Shown here: piece by piece, positions 1 to 6,509 of the stretch
Position numbering within the stretch: position 1 is the first letter of the stretch
Layout: each line of letters starts with the position of its first letter
From: Sulfurimonas sp.
Lineage (GTDB): Bacteria > Campylobacterota > Campylobacteria > Campylobacterales > Sulfurimonadaceae
Assembly: GCA_027063215.1 (NCBI GenBank)
Contig: JAMOSE010000143.1
Span: 1-7,879 of the forward strand
Length of the DNA: 7,879 bases
Reading direction: 5' to 3'
Notes under the pieces: model-generated
Database searches by the model: none
Seen by the model: the letters and a program-made list of their open reading frames with translations, nothing else
What the model was told of the DNA's origin: nothing
Made by a program: the position numbers and the translations under genes

Positions 1-116
1 GCAGTCCTGAATTATTTGATGGAATTATACTTAAAATACACTTAGAATATATTTATAAAATTATTTCTCTCAGTTGACTACAATATTAGATATATAGGAG
101 TTTTACAAGAAGTCTA

Positions 117-1013
117 TTGTATAATAATACCAAAGACAATTCATTTAAAGGCTACATCATTTTATCAAGAAAAGAGACTCTAAGCGAGCAGTTTAAAAAC
201 TTTTATAAGGAACATAATCCAAAAAGCATGGAAGATGCGTTGGAAAAGTTTGCTATTTTTGGCGGTGTTTCATGGGGGAAGATTGATACTTCAAAACCAT
301 CTTATGAACTTATAGAGAAACTTATTTTAAATGATTATAGTTACATCCGTAATGATATTACAGAATTAACAGACGGACAGCCACTCTACCACTCTATTCT
401 CTCTGCCATTGCTATGAGTGACGGAAAAGCACATGCCGTTTATAAACGGGCACGCGTTGAAGAGAGCGTTGGAGAAAAAGCGATTGAAACACTTATTGAG
501 AGAGGTCTCATTCGTCTTAAAAGATGCAAAGGTGCAGATGACAAGTTTAGTTTTACACTTCCATTTTTACGCTTCTGGTTTGCTTTTGTATCACCTCTTT
601 TTAAAGGCATTCGTGATGGAGAGTACACAGAGGTAAAAGAGCGTTGGCAAGCTTATGAAAATGAGTTTACCCATCCAATCTTTACAGAACTCTCCCATGC
701 CCTTTTGCGTAAATTACTTAAAGATGAACAGATTATGGAGATGGGTGAGTATTGGAAAAATGATGGTCTCAGCCTTGATATTTATGCAAACACAAAAGAT
801 AAAAAACGTATTATCGGCTCCTGCAAATATACAAATACAAAAGTCAAAAAAAGTGAGCTTTCAAAACTTGCAGAGCTTGCCAAAAAAGCAAATATTGATG
901 CAGATATGATTGTTATCGTTGCAAAATCCGGCTTTTCAAAAGAGCTCAAAGCACTCAAAAATGAAAATCTCAAGCTCTATACACTCAAAAACTTCAAATC
1001 TTTAGTGGAGTAA
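117..1013 (+). CDS. DUF234-like protein lacking the ATPase domain
   Basis: This 298-residue protein resembles the C-terminal half of archaeal-type ATPases (COG1672 style, with a DUF234 tail). The family's usual N-terminal P-loop ATPase domain is absent. Visible in order: a Phe-rich segment leading to FAIFGGVSWG (about 45-54), matching the GGV region that closes the ATPase part in relatives; a probable winged helix (about 90-138); the DUF234 signature LRFWFAFVSP (151-160); and a PD-(D/E)xK-like end with LDIYA (220-224) and GSCKY (234-238). Relatives usually read EIDI and GECK, so both acidic positions appear to be Ser here (219 and 235) while Asp221 and Lys237 remain. The start is uncertain. 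TTG at 117 follows an in-frame stop at 87-89; AGGAG at 96-100 is rather far away, and the first ATG is codon 38 (position 228). It may be a lineage-specific stand-alone family or a 5'-truncated remnant. The hydrolase gene follows after 3 bases. Biochemical role unknown. Confidence 0.72.
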   Translation: MYNNTKDNSFKGYIILSRKETLSEQFKNFYKEHNPKSMEDALEKFAIFGGVSWGKIDTSKPSYELIEKLILNDYSYIRNDITELTDGQPLYHSILSAIAMSDGKAHAVYKRARVEESVGEKAIETLIERGLIRLKRCKGADDKFSFTLPFLRFWFAFVSPLFKGIRDGEYTEVKERWQAYENEFTHPIFTELSHALLRKLLKDEQIMEMGEYWKNDGLSLDIYANTKDKKRIIGSCKYTNTKVKKSELSKLAELAKKANIDADMIVIVAKSGFSKELKALKNENLKLYTLKNFKSLVE

Positions 1014-1016
1014 AAA

Positions 1017-1553
1017 ATGGGCAAAAAAGTTTTACTGTTGCATGGTTGGGGAGGCAGTGATTTTCCACATTGGCAGAGTTGGCTTGCCGGTGAGTTGGCA
1101 CGTGATTACGGCTGTGTAAATTTTTTACATTTTTCTGATGTTGACAATCCAAAACTTGATGTCTGGATGCATGAACTTACAAATACTTTAGATGATTTCA
1201 AACCTGACATTGTCATATGCCACTCTTTGGCAAATACACTCTGGTTTCATCTTTGTTCGCAAAAGAAAGTGCGTGAGATAGAAAAACTTTACCTTGTTGC
1301 ACCACCAAGTATGCGCTGTAGCATTGCAGAACTTAGTGAATTTTTTCCTGTAGATATACCGCAAAATCTCAATGCCAAAGATACACTACTCATCACCTCA
1401 ACCAATGACCCCTATATGACTCAGAAAGAAGCTACTCTTTTAGAAAAAAAGTTAGATATTACAATGAAAGTTATACAAAACGGTGGCCATTTAAATGCAG
1501 ATAGCGGATATGGAAAATGGGAGTGGATGCTACACGAAGTACAAAGCGTTTAA
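1017..1553 (+). CDS. RBBP9/YdeN-family alpha/beta serine hydrolase
   Basis: This small (178 residues) cytoplasmic hydrolase belongs to the Ser_hydrolase family (PF06821; RBBP9 and YdeN are members). The N-terminal strand runs into HGWGGS (9-14), the expected oxyanion-loop region. The nucleophile elbow is ICHSLAN with Ser70; it reads C-H-S-L-A rather than the classical G-x-S-x-G, a relaxation common in this family. The acid is Asp131 in STNDPYM, and the base is His158 in NGGHLNADSGYG, a highly typical family motif. The catalytic triad is therefore complete and the length is normal. There is no signal peptide or membrane segment. The ATG at 1017 has GGAG six bases upstream (1007-1010) inside the end of the preceding gene, indicating co-transcription and probable translational coupling with the DUF234-like gene. 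The substrate is unknown; esterase-like activity on a small substrate is inferred from the fold only. Confidence 0.9.
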   Translation: MGKKVLLLHGWGGSDFPHWQSWLAGELARDYGCVNFLHFSDVDNPKLDVWMHELTNTLDDFKPDIVICHSLANTLWFHLCSQKKVREIEKLYLVAPPSMRCSIAELSEFFPVDIPQNLNAKDTLLITSTNDPYMTQKEATLLEKKLDITMKVIQNGGHLNADSGYGKWEWMLHEVQSV

Positions 1554-1592
1554 AACCGTATTCATATTTTACTCTACTCTCACATAGATAAA

Positions 1593-3275
1593 TCAACCAA
1601 GCACATACTGATCTCTTCCATTATTTTTAGCCACATAAAGAGCATTATCAATTCTCTTAAAAATCTCTTCAGAATTATCTCCATCTTTATATGTAGTCAA
1701 GCCAAAAGAGGCTGTTATCTTAGGAACAGGGGAAAAAGAAACTTTGGCAATTTTTCTTTGCAGATTCTCTACCAAATGAATCAAATCTTCTTTTCCTGTA
1801 TGGTCAGCAATAATAACAAACTCTTCACCACCCCATCTTGCAACAATATCATCCTCACGCACATTATCACGTAATACTTTTGCAAACCTTCTTAAAACTT
1901 CATCACCTACATCATGTCCATAATTATCATTAACAAGTTTAAAAAAATCTATATCAATTATAATCAGTCCAAACTCAGTTGTATACCGTTGTGCACTTTT
2001 TATTTTTTGTTTGATCCTTTGTAAATACTCACGGCGATTATAAAGTGAAGTCAAAGAATCATGTGTTGAGAGATGTTCCAGTTCTTGTGTTGCTACTTTA
2101 ACAAGATTGCTCAGAGCTTTTTTGATAGGATCAAAATCCTCTATCCCCGTTTCTATAAGTTTTTTATCTTTTTGAGGCTTGTCTGATTCAGAAAGTAGTA
2201 TAAAAGTAGTAGTTACATTTAAAAGCTCAGCAATTTCCCCCTGATAAAAATACTCTCCAAAGGTAAAAAATCCAGTGGTAGGAACCAAAGATTCTAAGAT
2301 ATTTATCTCATCCATCAATTTATCGCCTAAAAGAGCTTTTCTAGCAGCACAAGAGTAAATATAGGCAGCCTCTGCAGCTTTAGACTTAATCTCTTCAAAA
2401 TACTCATGCTGATTGACTGTCCACTCCTCAATATTTGCAAAGCTAAGGCGAACTTTCTCTCCAAGCTCAAATTTCCCTGCATACATAAAAGCATTCTCTT
2501 TGGCAAGAGTAATCGGAGCTCGTGCTACTACAACACTTTCCTTATTTACTAATAGCGGAAAAGGTATACAAGAGCTTGGAAGATTTTTTACAATATCATC
2601 ACCAAGATACTTTTTATATATCTCAAGAATCGGGATACCATCCAACTCATAAAGAATAGGACCATCTACTTTTGTAACAATCATCTCTTTACCAATAGGT
2701 GTCCATTTCAAGATATAATCACTATGGACCAAAAGGTTCTCACTACTCAGCGTTGCAATAACACATCCATTATCGCTGTACTCATTCTCAGTAAAGATAT
2801 ATGTCTGTTCAAATGCCTTATCTGCTGCACGCCCACCCGCTATTACAATCTCAGGTGCTATTGCACAGATCTCTTTTATAAGCAATTCTGCATCGCTTTT
2901 GAGTCCGTCACTAAAGATTATCATTGCTTTTGTATTGTCTAACAGTAGCTCTTTTTGAATATTTTCAACTGAAAAGTTATTATTTATCTGGTAAAGTTTT
3001 GATTTTATGGATGTATGCGTAAAAACACTAAAAGAGAGTATCGTAGTATTGCCATACATTTTTCCACTACAAATTCCACCACTTGTAGTAGTACCAATTA
3101 TCTCTGCTTGTGGTAGCTTCTCTTTTATACTCTTTGCTACATCAACACAATAATTGGCATCTATAACACTGCTAAATATCTGAACAAAAAGATTCTCTTC
3201 TTTTTCTAACTTATGCTTATATATAAAATTATCCAGTTCTTTTTCATCTGTATAAGTTGTGTTATAGCTCCTCAA
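1593..3275 (-). CDS. FIST-domain sensor diguanylate cyclase (GGDEF)
   Basis: This 560-residue soluble protein is predicted to make cyclic di-GMP from two GTP in response to a ligand bound by its FIST domain (a sensory domain proposed to bind small molecules such as amino acids). FIST-N covers about 25-220, with GTTTSGGI (61-68) and AGGRAAD (146-152). FIST-C covers about 222-365, with YSCAARKALLG (307-317) and GFFTFGEYF (335-343). A short linker helix (about 382-402) leads to the GGDEF domain: HDSLTSLYNR (405-414), the metal-binding DIDFFKLVND (441-450), and active-site GGEEF (482-486). The inhibitory I-site RxxD (473-476) lies exactly five residues before GGEEF, so product inhibition is expected. 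No EAL domain, signal peptide or membrane helix is seen, so sensing is probably cytoplasmic. The start is TTG at 3275, backed by a strong Shine-Dalgarno; no ATG occurs nearby in frame. It lies 56 bases downstream of dbpA on the same strand. Confidence 0.93.
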   Translation of the reverse strand: MRSYNTTYTDEKELDNFIYKHKLEKEENLFVQIFSSVIDANYCVDVAKSIKEKLPQAEIIGTTTSGGICSGKMYGNTTILSFSVFTHTSIKSKLYQINNNFSVENIQKELLLDNTKAMIIFSDGLKSDAELLIKEICAIAPEIVIAGGRAADKAFEQTYIFTENEYSDNGCVIATLSSENLLVHSDYILKWTPIGKEMIVTKVDGPILYELDGIPILEIYKKYLGDDIVKNLPSSCIPFPLLVNKESVVVARAPITLAKENAFMYAGKFELGEKVRLSFANIEEWTVNQHEYFEEIKSKAAEAAYIYSCAARKALLGDKLMDEINILESLVPTTGFFTFGEYFYQGEIAELLNVTTTFILLSESDKPQKDKKLIETGIEDFDPIKKALSNLVKVATQELEHLSTHDSLTSLYNRREYLQRIKQKIKSAQRYTTEFGLIIIDIDFFKLVNDNYGHDVGDEVLRRFAKVLRDNVREDDIVARWGGEEFVIIADHTGKEDLIHLVENLQRKIAKVSFSPVPKITASFGLTTYKDGDNSEEIFKRIDNALYVAKNNGRDQYVLG

Positions 3276-3278
3276 AAA

Positions 3279-3286
3279 CTCTCCCT
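3279..3286 (-). promoter_or_regulatory. Shine-Dalgarno for the TTG-started diguanylate cyclase
   Basis: On the minus strand the sequence reads AGGGAGAG, ending three bases before TTG at 3275. The GGGAG core has about five bases of spacing. It is the strongest ribosome binding site in this gap and supports TTG as the start, since no ATG or GTG lies nearby in frame. Confidence 0.7.
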
Positions 3287-3318
3287 ATTTGATAAACTGC
3301 TTGCATAACATCTTACAA

Positions 3319-3324
3319 ATTATA
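3319..3324 (-). promoter_or_regulatory. Candidate -10 box for the diguanylate cyclase
   Basis: The minus strand carries a perfect TATAAT here, within a longer TATAGTATAAT run, about 44 bases upstream of the TTG start and just past the dbpA stop. No convincing -35 hexamer sits at 16-18 bases, but conserved -35 boxes are often missing in Campylobacterota sigma-70 promoters. Such boxes also arise by chance in AT-rich DNA, so this is only a candidate for independent expression of the cyclase. Confidence 0.4.
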
Positions 3325-3331
3325 CTATATT

Positions 3332-4690
3332 TTACAACATCCAAACTGAAAATTTGTGGTTTTTGATTTTTCCGTTTTTCAAATATTTATAGGCTTTATC
3401 AATATGGGCACTTGCAACTGCAACATAAGCTTGACGATCATAAATATCTATCTTTCCTATATCTTGACCTGCAAGTCCTGCTTCACCAGTGAGTGCTCCT
3501 AAAATATCTCCCGCACGCAGTTTGTCTTTTTTACCACCCTCAATAACAAGCGTAACAAACTCAGGTTTCATTTCAATCTCTGGTAATGCTTCTAAACTAT
3601 CTGCATCTAAAAATTTTCGTTTTGCATCGGCTCTGTATTCCTCTGCCTTCTCACTCTCATAATTTTCATAGAGCGTTACAGCGATGCCCTCTGCTCCAGC
3701 TCTTCCTGTTCGCCCTATTCTGTGCGTATAGGTCTCTAAAGTGTGTGGGAGATCATAATTAACAACCATTGCAAGCTCTTTAATGTCAAGTCCTCGAGCT
3801 GCCACATCAGTCGCCACCAAAATAGGTGTAGAACCGTTGGCAAACTGTACTAAAACATCATTGCGCTCATACTGTTCCAAATCTCCATGAATTGCCAAAG
3901 CGTCAATTTTTCTCTCTATTAATTTTTCAGCCAACTCTTTTGCTTCAAGTTTTGTATTGGTAAAAATAATGCTGTTTTTTGGTTTTTTCAGACTAAAAAC
4001 TTTTACCAATGTTGTTAATTTATCATCTGTTTTATAAAAAAGTTCTTCAATAACATTGGGTTTTTCAACGCTTGTTGTCTTAATATGGAGTGCATTATCT
4101 AGGAGTTTATGTGCGACCGATTTGACCTCTTCATCATAGGTTGCAGAAAAGAGCAGAGTCTGTCTGCTCTTTGGCAGATACCCCATAATCGCTTCAACCT
4201 CTTCCAAAAATCCCATATCTAACATTCTATCAGCTTCATCAAGGACAAAAGTATTGAGATTTTCTAAAGAGAGGCTCTCTTTGTTGAGATGTTTCAAAAC
4301 TCTTCCGGGAGTACCGACAATAATATGCGCCTGATGGGCAAGTGAACCTAACTGTTTACCAAAAGACTCACCACCTGTCAGTGTTAAAATCTTAATATTA
4401 TGCGCAAAGCGTGCCAAACGACGTAACTCTTTTGCCACCTGATCGGCAAGCTCACGTGTAGGACAAAGTACAAGAGCCTGCACACGAAACTTCTTAACAT
4501 CAAGGTTATGTAAAAGTCCTATACCAAAAGCAGCAGTTTTACCACTGCCGGTCTTTGCCTCTGCCATAACATCACGACCTTCAAGTACCGAGGGGAGAGC
4601 CTCTGCTTGAACAGCAGTCATATTTTTATAGCCTAAAGCATCAAGATTTGTAAGCATCGCTTGCGTAAGAGGGAGTTTTGAGAAGTTCAT
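3332..4690 (-). CDS. dbpA: DEAD-box ATP-dependent RNA helicase DbpA
   Basis: This 452-residue DEAD-box helicase is full length for DbpA, which in E. coli is targeted to hairpin 92 of 23S rRNA and helps late 50S assembly. The complete motif series is visible: Q-motif region (about 19-33), motif I AKTGSGKT (45-52), Ia PTRELA (77-82), TPGR (127-130), DEAD (151-154), SAT (182-184), FTNTK (243-247), VATDVAARGLDI (292-303), and HRIGRTGR (323-330). A C-terminal domain of about 75 residues (FVTLVIEGGKKDKLRAGDIL onward) matches the DbpA-type RNA-binding domain (an RRM-like fold), which separates it from RhlE or CsdA. The sequence ends at SVWML. The ATG at 4690 lies three bases after the stop of the SpoU-type methyltransferase gene, indicating coupled translation; the local Shine-Dalgarno is weak (AAAAAGA). 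The neighbouring rRNA or tRNA methyltransferase suggests a small RNA-maturation segment within the nif operon. Confidence 0.95.
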   Translation of the reverse strand: MNFSKLPLTQAMLTNLDALGYKNMTAVQAEALPSVLEGRDVMAEAKTGSGKTAAFGIGLLHNLDVKKFRVQALVLCPTRELADQVAKELRRLARFAHNIKILTLTGGESFGKQLGSLAHQAHIIVGTPGRVLKHLNKESLSLENLNTFVLDEADRMLDMGFLEEVEAIMGYLPKSRQTLLFSATYDEEVKSVAHKLLDNALHIKTTSVEKPNVIEELFYKTDDKLTTLVKVFSLKKPKNSIIFTNTKLEAKELAEKLIERKIDALAIHGDLEQYERNDVLVQFANGSTPILVATDVAARGLDIKELAMVVNYDLPHTLETYTHRIGRTGRAGAEGIAVTLYENYESEKAEEYRADAKRKFLDADSLEALPEIEMKPEFVTLVIEGGKKDKLRAGDILGALTGEAGLAGQDIGKIDIYDRQAYVAVASAHIDKAYKYLKNGKIKNHKFSVWML

Positions 4691-4693
4691 ATT

Positions 4694-5470
4694 TTATCTT
4701 TTTGTGAAATTATACAGCATTATTGAGGCGGCTATGGCAACATTGAAACTTTTTACATCTTCTTGCATCTCAATTGTTACAACCTCATCACACAAATCTA
4801 AAATATCCTCTGCTATACCAAAGCCCTCATGCCCCATAACAAGCACCCATTTTCCTTGAGGTTTTACAGAGGCTAATGGTTTTGCGTTTTCTGTCACCTC
4901 AGCTGCATAGATAGTGTAACCAAGTTTTTTTAAACTTTTAAGACTCTCTTTTATATCTTCATAAACATGAACCTTAAGCATAGAAGCATAACCCATAGAG
5001 ACACGTAAAGCTCTTCTGTTAAAAGGGTGTGGAGAAGTTTTTCCAAGAACAAAAGAGTCCACGCCAAGAGCTGCCATACTCCGAGCTATTGCTCCGACAT
5101 TTTCATTTGAGGTAATATTATCAAGCAATACAATCTTCTCACCCAGCTCATGCAATGCTACATCAGCCGGGCGTTTTGCGTGCATCATACAATTATGATG
5201 TATCTTGTGCCCAACAATTTTACTCATCTCCTCTTTACTTGTCTCATAAACAAGAGGAATATTACGTGCACGAATCAATGCTTCATACTCTTGAAAATAG
5301 TGTGATGTTGCTAAAATACTTCTTATCTCAATATCTGTTTTTTCTAAAATAAGATTAACAACTTTTGGTGAATCTGCGATGAAACTACCATCATTTAAAA
5401 TGCCCTTGTCACGCAAAGCTTTATAAACTTGCAGTCGTTCATCCTCAACATTTTCTACTTTTATTTTCAT
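4694..5470 (-). CDS. SpoU/TrmH-family RNA 2'-O-ribose methyltransferase
   Basis: This protein is predicted to transfer a methyl group from S-adenosylmethionine to a ribose 2'-hydroxyl in tRNA or rRNA. From ATG 5470 it has 258 residues. An N-terminal L30e-like substrate-binding domain (about 20-100; FIADSPKVVNLIL region) is followed by a SPOUT knot with all three SpoU motifs: motif 1 DNITSNENVGAIAR (117-130), including the catalytic-type Arg130; motif 2 VMGHEGFG (211-218); and motif 3 IEMQEDVKSFNVAIA (233-247). The frame is open further upstream to 5584, but the extra 38 residues lie inside nifU, are Arg/Lys/Leu-rich and look non-coding in that frame. MKIKVENVEDERLQ is a natural domain start, leaving a 25-base gap to nifU. 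No clear Shine-Dalgarno precedes it; TTG at 5482 is an alternative. The exact target nucleotide (TrmH, RlmB or TrmL-like) cannot be decided from sequence alone. Confidence 0.9.
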   Translation of the reverse strand: MKIKVENVEDERLQVYKALRDKGILNDGSFIADSPKVVNLILEKTDIEIRSILATSHYFQEYEALIRARNIPLVYETSKEEMSKIVGHKIHHNCMMHAKRPADVALHELGEKIVLLDNITSNENVGAIARSMAALGVDSFVLGKTSPHPFNRRALRVSMGYASMLKVHVYEDIKESLKSLKKLGYTIYAAEVTENAKPLASVKPQGKWVLVMGHEGFGIAEDILDLCDEVVTIEMQEDVKSFNVAIAASIMLYNFTKR

Positions 5471-5495
5471 TTGTAAATACAAAAGAATAGCGTGC

Positions 5496-6476
5496 TTAAA
5501 TTGGTAAAACGCGAATATTTTTAGAGAGTTTCTCTTTAAGCGTACTCTCAATCGCATAGAGTGTACCTGTTGCAGATGAAGCACATCCGTTACATGCTCC
5601 TAAATAGCGAATATAGATATCAACATATCCGTCATTTTTCTTAATATCAATGATTTCCATATCACCACCATCCATAATTAAAAACTGGCGAACATTTTCG
5701 TCAATCACAGCATCAACAGCTTTGATTTGCTGAACAAGTGTCATATCTTCAAAGTTTCCGCCACCGGCAGCTTGAGCATCAGCTGCAGCTTTCATCTTCT
5801 CTTCATCCATCTCTTTACGAGTCTGTTCTAAGATATCAACTAGATAGTATTCTCTGTCTTCATGTCCACCCGGTTTAATACAGCTCTTACAAAAACCACC
5901 TGCTTTTGTGTAATCTGTAATCTCTTCTACCGTTTTTAGATCATTGAGACGAATTACCTCTTGAATCGTTCCAAGAGAAACACGTGCACATTCACATACA
6001 ATAATTTCCTCTTCAAAGCTCTCTTCTGTTACACCAAGGTAAAGGGAAGCTGCTTTTTTAATAACATCATATGCCATTACAGAACAGTGCATCTTTTGCG
6101 GTGGAACAGCAGGCGTGTCCGGATCATCACGCAAAGCTTTTTCAACATCAATATTTGTAATTTTCACAGCTTCTTGAACCGTTTTACCGATACAAAGCTC
6201 CGTCATAACATCACTTGATGCAATAGCAGTACCACAACCAAATGATTTAAACTTAGAGTTTACAATTTTGTCTGTTTTTGGATCAACTTCCCAGTATAGT
6301 CTTACTGCATCACCACAGCTCTCCGCACCAAAATCAGCAACAATAAGTTTGTTCCCATGTGCTTCAGCTTCTTCAGGAGTAATCTCTCCTTGGTGTTGTG
6401 GGTTATTCATTAAAGTTGTTACTTTATTTGAGTACGCATCCCAAAGTGATGCGCCAAGTAAATCATCCTTAGCCAT
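5496..6476 (-). CDS. nifU: NifU Fe-S cluster scaffold protein
   Basis: This scaffold receives sulfur from NifS and passes assembled clusters to apoproteins. At 326 residues it is a full three-module NifU. The IscU-like module (about 8-148) has the three ligand cysteines Cys54 (SCGDAV, with the conserved Asp56), Cys81 (FGCGTA) and Cys131 (MHCSVM). The central BFD-like [2Fe-2S] ferredoxin module (about 157-205) has Cys161, Cys163 (CEC), Cys196 and Cys199 (CKSC). An acidic and alanine-rich linker (about 218-240) leads to the C-terminal Nfu-like module (about 245-326), with Cys295 and Cys298 in GACNGCASS. All expected cluster ligands are present. The ATG at 6476 is preceded by AAAAGGA (6483-6489), a good ribosome binding site, and lies 33 bases after nifS. 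In Helicobacter the NIF-type pair serves as the general Fe-S assembly system; the same role is inferred here, since no nitrogenase gene is in view. Confidence 0.97.
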   Translation of the reverse strand: MAKDDLLGASLWDAYSNKVTTLMNNPQHQGEITPEEAEAHGNKLIVADFGAESCGDAVRLYWEVDPKTDKIVNSKFKSFGCGTAIASSDVMTELCIGKTVQEAVKITNIDVEKALRDDPDTPAVPPQKMHCSVMAYDVIKKAASLYLGVTEESFEEEIIVCECARVSLGTIQEVIRLNDLKTVEEITDYTKAGGFCKSCIKPGGHEDREYYLVDILEQTRKEMDEEKMKAAADAQAAGGGNFEDMTLVQQIKAVDAVIDENVRQFLIMDGGDMEIIDIKKNDGYVDIYIRYLGACNGCASSATGTLYAIESTLKEKLSKNIRVLPI

Positions 6477-6509
6477 ATAATATCCTTTTAATTTTTTTAT
6501 ATTTTTTCG

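Noticed and set aside
1..116. Remnant of the missing ATPase domain upstream of the DUF234-like gene
   Set aside because: All three plus-strand frames were read; stops are frequent and no P-loop or Walker B motif is visible. Only the codons just after 89 could be a continuation.
1554..1592. Bidirectional terminator between the convergent hydrolase and cyclase genes
   Set aside because: The 39-base gap has no stem with adequate pairing followed by a T run on either strand.
5471..5584. 38-residue N-terminal extension of the SpoU methyltransferase frame, overlapping nifU
   Set aside because: The extension lies inside the conserved Nfu-like end of nifU and has a low-complexity Arg/Leu-rich composition. 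The domain starts naturally at the ATG at 5470.
5961..6218. 85-codon open frame antisense to nifU
   Set aside because: It lies opposite the conserved cysteine modules of NifU. Composition and lack of domain or binding site mark it as a shadow.
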